In this document: in pieces, positions 28,601 to 36,826 of the stretch
Layout: each line of letters opens with the position of its first letter
How positions within the stretch are numbered: the stretch's first letter is position 1
NCBI GenBank assembly: GCA_910589485.1
Contig: CAJUSW010000014.1
Span: 1-64,000 of the forward strand
Length of the DNA stretch: 64,000 bases
Direction: 5' to 3'
Source: an uncultured Duncaniella sp.
GTDB taxonomy: Bacteria; Bacteroidota; Bacteroidia; Bacteroidales; Muribaculaceae
Made by a program: the position numbers and the translations under genes
Notes under the pieces: generated by a model
Told to the model about the DNA's origin: nothing
What the model saw: the letters and a program-made list of their open reading frames with translations, nothing else
Databases searched by the model: none

Positions 28601-29004
28601 TTCGATGTTATAGTTTGATATGAGCCCGTCGCTTTTTCTCGTTTTAGATTTTGATATCCTGTAACAACCACCTCACTCATTAGTGACGGTGATTCTTCCA
28701 TGGTAATACGAATGGCTCCTTTATCGGCTGGGTTAAAAGTTACAACCATAGGTTTCATTCCAACATAACTAACCGAGATACGAGGATCAGTACCCTTGAC
28801 TTGCATTGAAAACTCACCATCTACATTGGCCATAGCTGTAGTATTAGTACCAATAAGGGTCAATGTTGCGCCAGGAAGTGGCTCTCCATCAGAATTAACC
28901 ACTACTCCAGTAATTTTCTTATCAAATTTTACTCCATTGTCCGCAAGGCATACAAAGCCAACCGAGTATAAAATGGCGAATAGGAGTATCAGAATCTTTT
29001 TCAT
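25660..29004 (-). CDS. SusC/RagA-family TonB-dependent outer membrane transporter
   Basis: This 1114-residue protein has a signal peptide (about 1-21), a carboxypeptidase-regulatory-like domain (about 30-105, ITGVVVNSDGEPLPGATL), a TonB-box region (SEVVVTGYQ), a plug domain (about 120-225, including VIRGIGTL and ARASNGVIVITSKK) and a 22-strand barrel ending in an aromatic C-terminus (SLYLNF). It imports a large nutrient with energy from TonB/ExbBD. It sits between a TlpA-like gene (7-base gap) and susD. No STN domain is visible, so it is not an anti-sigma-signalling transducer, which fits with control by the AraC-type gene upstream. Confidence 0.94.
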   Translation of the reverse strand: MKKILILLFAILYSVGFVCLADNGVKFDKKITGVVVNSDGEPLPGATLTLIGTNTTAMANVDGEFSMQVKGTDPRISVSYVGMKPMVVTFNPADKGAIRITMEESPSLMSEVVVTGYQNLKREKATGSYQTITSKEMEQRYTGSIVDNLEGLVPGLVKNTSGTTGSGDDALVIRGIGTLQASTRPLIVVDGLPIEGSIESVNPYDIENITVLKDAAAAAIYGARASNGVIVITSKKPMLDRVSVDFNADISVSEKPDYSHYGWASAAELIELEKYNFDYVMSETDPMDKNQLMDYYNNSRFNHISPVSRLLIHNSLGKLSDADLNAQLERMSRNNYVDEYKKVWLKNQVQQQYNVAVRQQGRKLSSSIVLNYKRDNNGVYGEHSDCYSFKYNGLWHPIKFMDVNLGVNLLNERSKTHSSYVSQYASPTSFPAYTSMYNADGTLAAMENMVPLDNPRLSEYSSVLKSEEFNLLNERDLGFARARRTNIRAFFTANFKILPGWSASAHFQYEDIDYKCNAYAEAETYAMRHRYNLYVGEDYSNYPNITVKNNLPDGGQLDQTFSEGKYYTFRIQSRYENTFIDKHYVEVLAGMEYRDNHTTESGNVFIGYDDRTQTNQNAMVNWYDIGMMTGMGSILNPGYTYDYGMYGAPSSYDFYTNDILHRFYSIYFTGNYVYDNRYAVSGSWRVDKTDLFGADPKYRGRPLWSIGLSWNIHNESFMKDVSLIDALKPRFSYGTTGNIDQSVSSYLTASMANNYLTGNLMAALNFPPNDQLRWEKTNTYNIGVDFSMLGYRLSGSLDYYHKKGSDLLTVTDLDPTTGWTLYTLNNGCALNKGVELQLNGQIIRQTERNTFGLAVNFNMAYNKNKVTKITHEYTNGYELLSPTALHEGYPVHSLFSYRYAGVVMTESGNPALSWIDHKGIIHDTSVLTPDFTKEDIVYSGALDPKMVMSLTPAIKYGGFTLSGMFNYYGGHVMRIGSEDYCSAGSETGYYYDMAGLKAIPSSYLDYWRATDKTGLVPNGAAGGKKLIGTPDYMDATVEHADYLKLRNIVLTYEFAGQWMRKCGLNEMRVRAQINNVATWARNNRGIDPEAVDHIRGFLMNRTPRSYTLSLYLNF

Positions 29005-29011
29005 GGCATTA

Positions 29012-30184
29012 TCAATTAGTCATAATTTTTTCTATTTCTTTTTTCAAATCCTCTCCACGTATATTCTCTTTTACAAGACGAGCTTCCTTATCCACGATGT
29101 AGATACACGGAACTGCAGTGATATTATATAATTCAGAGATTGACTTGTCCATGTCACGGAAGCTATTCCATATAAGGCCCTCATTCTCCACTGCTTTTAC
29201 CCAAGCGGTATTATCATCATCTATTGATATGCTCACAATTTCCAGGCCATGCGATTGCCAGCGCTTATAGATTTCTTTTAAGTTTGGCATCTCTTTTTTG
29301 CACGGTATGCACCAAGAGGCCCAAAAGTCGAGTATTACACACTTGTTTTTAGCGCACACATCATGAAATGATATTTCCGATGTGTCATTTTTCATGGAAA
29401 AGTCCGGCAAGAGATCTCCGGGAGCACCCGCAGGATAAAGTTCTTTTTTTACCATTTGTCCATAATACGAATTCTGGGCTTCTTCTGAGAGAGCATCATA
29501 CAACGGACGCTGATCAGGCGTGAAGAATGACCAGAATGTGAGCATAACAAGAGGTCCAAAAAAGTCATGTTTATTATCAAGCACCGCCTTATTAAAAGCC
29601 TCGCTAACTCCCGCTAAGAATTTTTTATCATCTTCCATGTATTTTTTATACGCATCGGATGACATGATTGAATCAATATCAATTCCGTTTTGTGACTCCC
29701 TGGCCTCATTGAGGGCTTCTATAACACTGCGGTGGGTATGTTGAGTGTCCATATAAAGCCTATCCATAGAGTCTCGTATCGCATATATATTTCTATATCG
29801 CGTTGACAATTCAGAGCCTGAAATTTCGGCATTATCAAACGAATAAATAGCCTTGCCGTCATAACCGTTCTCGCCTGTCATTGTAGCAGTACAATTAATG
29901 GTTATGTCAGTGTTCTCGATAATAAGCGGAAGTGCTCCGTAAGCATTATTAATGCGCATACGCACTGCACAAGGCCTATCGGTCCTACCCTCAGCCTCAA
30001 ACCGGTTATTGATAACAGTCGCGCTGATTATCGGATCGTTTTCTTGATGAGATACCGGAACGAACTCAATAATGGTACTGTCAGGCACCCCCTCAAGTTG
30101 ACCGGAGATGCGATAGCCATCCGGGCCTGCACACCCCCACAGAATAATACCTGCTACGGCTGTGACTAAGATTGATTTTTTCAT
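29012..30184 (-). CDS. TlpA-like thioredoxin-fold lipoprotein
   Basis: This 390-residue protein has a lipoprotein-like signal (ILWGCAGPDG), an N-terminal DUF4369-like beta domain (about 25-120), a helical middle, and a C-terminal TlpA/ResA thioredoxin domain with the CxxC active site in WASWCIPCKKEMP and a cis-Pro in AVPCIYIVD. Such periplasmic or outer-membrane-facing proteins reduce or isomerise disulfides, or act as peroxiredoxin-like partners. Being the first gene of the susCD transcript is unusual for polysaccharide loci and more common in loci that take up peptides or other small nutrients. AT-rich like its neighbours. Confidence 0.85.
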   Translation of the reverse strand: MKKSILVTAVAGIILWGCAGPDGYRISGQLEGVPDSTIIEFVPVSHQENDPIISATVINNRFEAEGRTDRPCAVRMRINNAYGALPLIIENTDITINCTATMTGENGYDGKAIYSFDNAEISGSELSTRYRNIYAIRDSMDRLYMDTQHTHRSVIEALNEARESQNGIDIDSIMSSDAYKKYMEDDKKFLAGVSEAFNKAVLDNKHDFFGPLVMLTFWSFFTPDQRPLYDALSEEAQNSYYGQMVKKELYPAGAPGDLLPDFSMKNDTSEISFHDVCAKNKCVILDFWASWCIPCKKEMPNLKEIYKRWQSHGLEIVSISIDDDNTAWVKAVENEGLIWNSFRDMDKSISELYNITAVPCIYIVDKEARLVKENIRGEDLKKEIEKIMTN

Positions 30185-30366
30185 GTAGAAATTAGATTTT
30201 AATCCGCTTTCTCGTTGTGTGAGATTAAAGAGGATGGATTAATGATTGTGTTACTTTTTTGCAAATTAAATCCATAATCATCTAATTCCTACTATATTTC
30301 ACATATCAATATCGGCAATTTGCGCTTACGAGAACAAATATTCATGTGAAGGCATCATATCGAGCT

Positions 30367-32166
30367 TCACTCCGCGCTCTCCGTCTTTCTTTGTTTCGCC
30401 GGACCATCGGTGGAAAGTGACAACGACATCTGTCGGTAAGCTTTGGGTGGCATACCGGTTACCTCCCTAAAATTGTTGTAAAACGTATTAATCGACCCGT
30501 AACCTAACATAGATGCAAGAGCTTTTAATGGAATATCAAACTCAGGATCAGAAAGCATTCTGATAGCTTCATTGATACGGAAAGAATTGATGTATTCACT
30601 AAAAGTCATCTTGAAACGTTGGTTAAGAGCATTTGACAAGTATGTCCGGTTAGTGTGGAGCATTGCCGCAACTTGCTCGCGGTTAAGGAGAGGATCGGTA
30701 TAGATTTTATCATGTGTCATGAGAGATTCAAGTCGGCCCACAATCTCCAATACCTTGTTTTCAGGGATAGATACAGGTTGAATCTTGCCATCCTTATACT
30801 CCCTGCTTTGTTTAGCTTTATGCTTATCTTCAGTTTCTTTGATTTTAGTTCTTAGATCATCAATTATTCCATTGAGCACCTCTTCTCTTTTCATAATCGC
30901 CGTATTCTGGCGAACAATCGTGCGATACAATCTATTCTTATTAGTATATAGAATCAGTAATCCCAATGCAACAAGAAATACAAATCCAATTCCGCCTATT
31001 AAATAATTGACGTTTCGAGATGTTTCTATCTCCGAAATGCGTAACTTCATATTCTCCTCGCGCGTCTGCTCAACAAGATATTTCGTTCTCATCTCAGCCA
31101 AAACTCTATTGTGGCTCTTGCTATAGCCTATATTATATTGCTCTCCAGCCTGTATCGCGAGACGGGCAGCTTTTTTATAATCACCCTGCGAATTATACAG
31201 GACAGCCAGTTCCCTGAGAATATCAGCCCGGACAATACGTGATGTCTTATCACTACATAGTGCAAGAGCACATTCAAGCAGTGACATGGCATGTTGCACG
31301 TCGCCTGTCTTCAATTTGAGTTTGGCATAACGATGATAAGTGTCAATAGTATTGGAAACACGGCCTGTGGGGTGATCTATAGCCCTTTGTATGTTTATTT
31401 CGGCTTCGTCATAACGTCCCAGATCGGTCAGAATTGAGGCATAAATAGCATAGAGCAAGTTTTCTTCATTAATATGACTACGATGGAGACATGTCTCGGC
31501 TTCTGCAATATAACGTAACGCCGACTTCGAATCGCCTTGACGATTGAGCATAGTGGCAAGCCCTACAGCACCAAGATATATGGCAAACGTATCGCGTTGT
31601 TCTATGCCTCTACGATAGCAAATATCAGCATAAGCTTTGCCAACTTCTGGATCGCCATAATTGAAACAATGATTGACTATATTGCTCAATATTATATTTA
31701 TAAATTTGTCATAACGCGCTTTTTTCGCATAATCAAGACCACGAGTATATTGATGCATGGCACCTACATCATCTCCAAGACAATAGTTATGATAAAGAGC
31801 GAGACCATTACAGACAATGGCTAATGCGCTATCATTTTCCATCCGTTCCGCCTCTTCCTGTGCCAATTTCAATCGGGAATATCCCGATTCCGAATTATCA
31901 CCCAAAATCTCGATCTGTCCCAAGATCGCGTTAGCGTAAACGCTATGAAAGTCCGATTTACCATTAGATTTCTTCAAAAGTTCCAACCCAAAACTTTTTG
32001 CTTTTTCGAAATCGCCGTGATTGAGATAATATAGCGCTGAGTCACCCTGTTGAATATCTGATACTTTTTCTATGACATTAGATTTGGACACATCCAAATT
32101 TGGAACAGAGATCAAATTAAACGATATAATACTGATAATTGTCAAAAGAATAATTACCAACTGCAT
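30367..32166 (-). CDS. Membrane-anchored TPR/AraC-type transcription regulator
   Basis: This 599-residue protein has an N-terminal hydrophobic segment (1-20), about eight tetratricopeptide-like helical repeats (about 40-370), a second membrane helix (about 392-412, YLIGGIGFVFLVALGLLILY), a charged coiled coil (about 415-470) and a C-terminal AraC helix-turn-helix pair (about 490-580, with LNREQVAAMLHTNRTYLSNAL and IPLKALASMLGYGSINTFYNNF). The sensory TPRs would lie in the periplasm and the DNA-binding domain in the cytoplasm. It is upstream of and parallel to the TlpA/SusC/SusD genes after a 182-base spacer and probably controls them. This is neither a hybrid two-component regulator nor a SusR. 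Confidence 0.85.
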   Translation of the reverse strand: MQLVIILLTIISIISFNLISVPNLDVSKSNVIEKVSDIQQGDSALYYLNHGDFEKAKSFGLELLKKSNGKSDFHSVYANAILGQIEILGDNSESGYSRLKLAQEEAERMENDSALAIVCNGLALYHNYCLGDDVGAMHQYTRGLDYAKKARYDKFINIILSNIVNHCFNYGDPEVGKAYADICYRRGIEQRDTFAIYLGAVGLATMLNRQGDSKSALRYIAEAETCLHRSHINEENLLYAIYASILTDLGRYDEAEINIQRAIDHPTGRVSNTIDTYHRYAKLKLKTGDVQHAMSLLECALALCSDKTSRIVRADILRELAVLYNSQGDYKKAARLAIQAGEQYNIGYSKSHNRVLAEMRTKYLVEQTREENMKLRISEIETSRNVNYLIGGIGFVFLVALGLLILYTNKNRLYRTIVRQNTAIMKREEVLNGIIDDLRTKIKETEDKHKAKQSREYKDGKIQPVSIPENKVLEIVGRLESLMTHDKIYTDPLLNREQVAAMLHTNRTYLSNALNQRFKMTFSEYINSFRINEAIRMLSDPEFDIPLKALASMLGYGSINTFYNNFREVTGMPPKAYRQMSLSLSTDGPAKQRKTESAE

Positions 32167-32199
32167 GATCGGATAGGATTATTAGAGGCTTATATCAGA

Positions 32200-32207
32200 C
32201 AAAAGTA
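32200..32207 (-). promoter_or_regulatory. Possible -7 box of the TPR/AraC regulator gene
   Basis: On the minus strand this reads TACTTTTG, matching TAnnTTTG, 33 bases before the ATG at 32166. The nearest TTTG upstream is 23 bases away, longer than usual. Confidence 0.4.
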
Positions 32208-32343
32208 ATAAATTAGCACGACATACGCCCCAAAAACATATTTCCGTCATTATCATTTTTATTATCAATTGGCCAATTATGAATAATCAGTCATCTGATT
32301 AATGAGGGTTGAGAGTCTGTGAAACCAAAAGCCATTCACTATG

Positions 32344-32377
32344 AGGCCGGGATGTGCTGTGACGCGCATCCCGGCCT
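32344..32377. terminator. Strong hairpin between the phosphate transporter and regulator genes
   Basis: A 14-base stem with one wobble (32344-32357 with 32364-32377) closes a 6-base loop. It lies 24 bases after the stop of the phosphate transporter gene (minus strand) and is probably its terminator, although the T-tract after it is weak. Confidence 0.6.
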
Positions 32378-32400
32378 TATAGTCAATATCTATCTCCCGA

Positions 32401-34683
32401 TCATGACACTTGCGGACTTGTGAAACTTCGGTAGGAGGATGGGGCAAGGTTGAGTTTGCCCGATGCTCGGAGCATCTTTCGCAAAGAGGTCACGAACTCC
32501 TGGCTCTCCTGCAGAACGTTGAGATATACATACACTACGGTAAGATTGGAAGCGTCTCCTTTCTGAATATATCCGTATGCGTCCTTCGACCGTGCCGACA
32601 GTTCATTCTTGATGCGCTCACACCGACGGCGCAGGGCGTCAATCTCCTCGGGCTGGCTCACCTCTATCACCCGCTCGGCATCGAGCAACACATCACGTAT
32701 CTTGTCGCATATCGCCATGAACGACTTGTGGAAATGCTCGGGAAGAGGCCGGAAATTGTTATCCACATGCTCCTTGCACACTTCATTGATGCGCCTCAGG
32801 CTATAGGTCATCGACATGGCCATGTTGTTGCTCAGGTGGAACCACGTGTTCTTCTCCATGGCAATCTCGGGGGTCACGCGACGCAGACACAGGGTGAGTT
32901 TCCGGCGTTGCCCCTTGAGAACATCCTTCTCGGTGACAAGGGCCTTTTCGGAGCGCGACAGGGCCTTGTTGTCGTCATTGATGAAGCCGGCTGTAACCTC
33001 GGAATAGGCTTCGGCTGCAAATGTAAGGAACATTCTCTCCTTCTCGTTGATATACACTCTCAGGAGAGGCCACACTTCGGCAGGATTCTCGGTGGACAGA
33101 ATGGTCTGGAAGAGCGTATCGCTCTCCATCTCCTTCTTCTTGTTCTTGAAACGGATATTGCTACGTATGAGCAGTATCACCGCTATGGCGGCTCCGGCAA
33201 ACATGACCGGTACCCCACCCTTGTGCATGAGGCATACCACTATACCCGCACCGATGAACGCAACGCCGGCAGTGATGAACCATCCGCCTATCACCGATAT
33301 CACGCCTGTGATGCGGAACACGGCACTCTCACGTCCCCAGGCACGGTCGGCGAGCGAGGTGCCCATAGCCACCATGAAGGTCACGAAAGTGGTGGAAAGC
33401 GGCAACTTCATGGATGTGCCCCACGCAATGAGCATGCCGGCAAGCATAAGATTGACCGAACCTCTCACAAGGTCAAATGCCGCGCCATCCTCGGGCTGAG
33501 CCTTGGTAGCATCCATGCGTCGGGCCAGCCAATGCCGCATACCGGCGGGCATCACCTCCATGACACCATTATAGGCACGGAGGGTGGCACGTACAAGTGC
33601 GCGTCCCAGACGTGAGGATCCAAACATCTCATCGCCCTGGTTCTGTGAGCTAAGCCCCACGGTGGTCTGAGTCACGCGCCTGGCTTTGCTCGATGTGGCA
33701 AGAGCCACAACCATTATCATACCGGCCCCCACGAGATAATAGAACGGCGTCTCGGCCGGACCGTTCAGGCTCCCCATCATGAATCCGTGGACATCACCGC
33801 CACCATTGGCCATGTAGTCCTGGAGGGATGCAGCCGACGTGAGCGGTACACCGATAAAATTCACCAAGTCATTACCGGCAAAGGCCATGGCCAATGAAAA
33901 TGTACCGAGAAGTACAACAGTCTTGAACACATTGATCCTCAACGCGTGTAATGCCTGCATAAGTACAGTAAAACCTACGAAACATACTCCGAGAAGCATG
34001 GCGGTGTTGTCCGCTATCCATGCCTTTAGCTCGGGAGTCATAATGGTGAGGTCCTTGATCCCCTTTATGAGCATGAAATACACGATGGCCGTACAGGCAA
34101 CGCCTCCAAACAGACCGACTTTCCACTTCATACGGCTCTTGTACTCGAACGTGAATATAAGTCGCGTCAGGAACTGTACAACCGTACCGAACACAAAGGC
34201 TATCGCCACCGAGAGGAAGATTCCGAGTATCACCGAGAGTGCTCTCTCGGCATTGATCAGATCGGCCAGACCAAGCTCACTGCCGGGAGCGGCGATCTTG
34301 AACAAAGCCACTACAAATGTAGCTCCGAGCAACTCAAACACCATCGACACGGTGGTGGATGTGGGCATGCCGAGCGAATTGAACACATCGAGCAATATAA
34401 TGTCGGTCACCATCACCGCCATGAATATGGCTATGACATCGTAGAACGACAGATTTTCGGGCCGGAATATACCGTGACGGGCCACATCCATCATGCCGTT
34501 GCTCATGGCCGCGCCGATAAACACTCCTATCGACGCCACTATGAGTATCCGCTTGAACGAAGCCGCCCTCGACCCCACAGCCGAGGTGAGGAAATTCACA
34601 GCATCATTGCTCACTCCCACCGTCAGGTCAAATATTGCCAGCAGGAACAGAAAGATTACTATGACGAGAAATACAATATCCAT
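32401..34683 (-). CDS. PiT-family inorganic phosphate transporter with PhoU-like tail
   Basis: This 760-residue protein has two copies of the PiT signature, GVSNDAVNFL near residue 27 and AFAGNDLVNFIGVPL near residue 280, in about 12 membrane helices. About 250 soluble residues follow (from about 510) that resemble a PhoU/DUF47 helical bundle. PiT proteins import phosphate with a proton or sodium ion. The C-terminal helical domain is a common Bacteroidetes addition and may regulate transport. It lies 120 bases downstream of a PhoR-like kinase gene on the same strand, so it may be a target of that system. Confidence 0.9.
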   Translation of the reverse strand: MDIVFLVIVIFLFLLAIFDLTVGVSNDAVNFLTSAVGSRAASFKRILIVASIGVFIGAAMSNGMMDVARHGIFRPENLSFYDVIAIFMAVMVTDIILLDVFNSLGMPTSTTVSMVFELLGATFVVALFKIAAPGSELGLADLINAERALSVILGIFLSVAIAFVFGTVVQFLTRLIFTFEYKSRMKWKVGLFGGVACTAIVYFMLIKGIKDLTIMTPELKAWIADNTAMLLGVCFVGFTVLMQALHALRINVFKTVVLLGTFSLAMAFAGNDLVNFIGVPLTSAASLQDYMANGGGDVHGFMMGSLNGPAETPFYYLVGAGMIMVVALATSSKARRVTQTTVGLSSQNQGDEMFGSSRLGRALVRATLRAYNGVMEVMPAGMRHWLARRMDATKAQPEDGAAFDLVRGSVNLMLAGMLIAWGTSMKLPLSTTFVTFMVAMGTSLADRAWGRESAVFRITGVISVIGGWFITAGVAFIGAGIVVCLMHKGGVPVMFAGAAIAVILLIRSNIRFKNKKKEMESDTLFQTILSTENPAEVWPLLRVYINEKERMFLTFAAEAYSEVTAGFINDDNKALSRSEKALVTEKDVLKGQRRKLTLCLRRVTPEIAMEKNTWFHLSNNMAMSMTYSLRRINEVCKEHVDNNFRPLPEHFHKSFMAICDKIRDVLLDAERVIEVSQPEEIDALRRRCERIKNELSARSKDAYGYIQKGDASNLTVVYVYLNVLQESQEFVTSLRKMLRASGKLNLAPSSYRSFTSPQVS

Positions 34684-34803
34684 ATATGAATCATTAATTG
34701 TTTCGGATTCTGTGATTTATTTAGGCATCACAAATTTCCACAATTAATGTTTCATGATTATGAATATTTTGTTGCGTTTTTATTGCACGGATATTAAAAA
34801 AAG

Positions 34804-36198
34804 CTATCCAAGCCTGAACGTCATCTTAAGACCGTTGTCGTTAGCCGCCGTTATGCATCCGCCGTGCAAAGCCACTGCATTCTTCACTATGGCAAGCCCG
34901 AGACCGGTGCCTCCCGCGGCCCTTGACCGCCCCTTGTCCACCCGGTAGAAACGCTCGAATATGTGGGGCAGATGCTCCTCGGGGATCCCGCATCCGTTGT
35001 CGGCCACCGTGAAATTTCCGTCACTGTCGGCAGTAATGCTTATCTCAGTCCCCCCGCTGTAGGCGATGGCGTTATCGATGAGATTGCGGAACACCGATTC
35101 AAGCAACTGTCGGTTGCCGTCGATCACGATCTGAGGCACATCGGTCACAATCCTCATATCGGTGCGCAGGCGCTCCTCCTCGGCAACCTCGTCAACCAGT
35201 TCACGGAGATCAATGGGCTCCTTCTCGATCATACTGGTCCCCTCGTCCATGCGGGTTATCACCGATACATCCTTAAGCATAGAGTTCAACCGCTTGGCAT
35301 TGGCATACAGCCGTTCGATAAACTCGGCCTTTTTCTCCGCGGGCAATTCCGGGTGGTCGCGCAACAGTTCGAGACTCACGAGCATCGATGCTACCGGAGT
35401 CTTCAGTTCATGATTGATATTATTGGTGAGTTGCTTTTTGAGTCGGATCTTATCCTGTTCCTGCCTCATGGCCTCGCGGTGCTGCTGGTCACGCTGGACA
35501 TACAGCCTCACGATATTGCTCGCGATACTGCCAAGTTCATCACTCGGGAAAGCCTCATCATTGTATATCCGCTCCCCTCTCTCGGCTCGTGCGGCAAAAA
35601 GGTTAAGGCGCGTGATGCTCTGGGATATGCGTCTCGCCACCATGAATCCGGCCAGGCTCATGAGCAATGTCATCACAGCCATTATCCACAAAAGCGTGCG
35701 GTCGGCCCTCAGAAATTCCTTCAGCGAATGGGTGTACAGCGCGGCCGATCTCACCACCATCCCATTGTCACCGAGACGGGCCGAATAGAAATAATCGGTG
35801 TCATCGCTCTCGGAATGACGTGCGGTGGAGTACCCTACCCCCTTGGCACGTGCGGTAATGATCTCGGGACGGTCATTATGATTGGTCGACGGATAAGGGG
35901 TGCTCGTATTGTTATCATACACAACATTGCCGGCACTGTCGATCACAGTAACCCTCAACTGTCCTGTCCCGTCGTCGGGCAAACCGTGGACCGAATCGGG
36001 CGATATGCCCATGCGCAGGCAGTTGATTATATACTCGTTATATATCTGCAACCGGGTATCGAGCAACTCTTTCTTGAACTCCTTCTCACGACGATACTGG
36101 AATGTCATGCACGTGCCCACAAGTATCCAGCACAATGCAAGCAGGTACAACAGCACCCTGGAGCGGAACGACAATCTAATCCTGCCAGCCATAACCAT
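34804..36198 (-). CDS. PhoR-like sensor histidine kinase
   Basis: This 464-residue kinase has a membrane helix (about 15-33), an extracytoplasmic domain (about 35-165) with the PhoR/WalK-like series VTVIDSAGNVVYDN then NHNDRPEIITA, a second helix (about 168-188), HAMP, a dimerisation/phosphoacceptor region with H263 in NHELKTPV, and an ATPase domain with N, G1 (DNGCGIP), F and G2 (GTGLGLAIV) boxes. The gene overlaps the response-regulator gene by 23 bases. The sensory-domain resemblance and the phosphate transporter downstream suggest phosphate-starvation sensing, by inference. Confidence 0.88.
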   Translation of the reverse strand: MVMAGRIRLSFRSRVLLYLLALCWILVGTCMTFQYRREKEFKKELLDTRLQIYNEYIINCLRMGISPDSVHGLPDDGTGQLRVTVIDSAGNVVYDNNTSTPYPSTNHNDRPEIITARAKGVGYSTARHSESDDTDYFYSARLGDNGMVVRSAALYTHSLKEFLRADRTLLWIMAVMTLLMSLAGFMVARRISQSITRLNLFAARAERGERIYNDEAFPSDELGSIASNIVRLYVQRDQQHREAMRQEQDKIRLKKQLTNNINHELKTPVASMLVSLELLRDHPELPAEKKAEFIERLYANAKRLNSMLKDVSVITRMDEGTSMIEKEPIDLRELVDEVAEEERLRTDMRIVTDVPQIVIDGNRQLLESVFRNLIDNAIAYSGGTEISITADSDGNFTVADNGCGIPEEHLPHIFERFYRVDKGRSRAAGGTGLGLAIVKNAVALHGGCITAANDNGLKMTFRLG

Positions 36199-36826
36199 AA
36201 CCCGAACGGGATATTATGCACCGACCATAAGGGGCAATCTTACTCCTTATGCGGGTCACGTGCACATCCACGGCCCTGTCGGCCACCACCACTTTCTCGG
36301 GCCACACCCGCTGGAGTATCTCGTCGCGCGAGAATATGCGTCCGGGGTGCTCGAGCAACAGAGCAAGGATCTCAAATTCCTTTCTTGGCATCTTGATCAC
36401 ATTGCCGTCCACTGTGCAAGTGAGCGAGCCACGGTCGCAATGCACCCCTTTGATCCCCTGGGGCCTGGCACGACGCATCACCGCCTCGATCCTCGCTATG
36501 ACATTCTTCACCGAGTAGGGCTTGGTGATATAATCATCGGCACCGAGCCTCAGCCCGGCCACCATATCGTCATCCTCATCCTTGGCCGTGAGAAATATAA
36601 TGGGAATGTCGGCCGTGGCAGGATTCTTCTTCAGAATCCCGGCCATATCGGTGCCGCTCATTCCTCCCATCATTATATCGAGGAGTATGAGGTCATATGA
36701 GGCAATATCAAGCTTGAGAGCCTCCTCCGCACCCGATGCGATATGCGCGTCATAGCCCTCAAGCTCAAGGTATGTGCGGAGACCCTCAGCGAGGGTCTCC
36801 TCATCATCAACAATCAGTATCTTCAC
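36176..36826 (-). CDS. OmpR/PhoB-family response regulator
   Basis: This 216-residue protein has a receiver domain (1-115) with acidic D7/D8, phosphoacceptor D50 in ILLDIMM and Lys in ITKPYS, plus a winged-helix DNA-binding domain (about 125-213; FEILALLLEHPGRIFSRDEIL, then VDVHVTRIRSKI). It pairs with the kinase downstream, whose gene it overlaps. Its start codon overlaps the stop of a GH28 gene by 4 bases, so the three genes are translationally coupled. Confidence 0.92.
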   Translation of the reverse strand: MKILIVDDEETLAEGLRTYLELEGYDAHIASGAEEALKLDIASYDLILLDIMMGGMSGTDMAGILKKNPATADIPIIFLTAKDEDDDMVAGLRLGADDYITKPYSVKNVIARIEAVMRRARPQGIKGVHCDRGSLTCTVDGNVIKMPRKEFEILALLLEHPGRIFSRDEILQRVWPEKVVVADRAVDVHVTRIRSKIAPYGRCIISRSGYGYGWQD

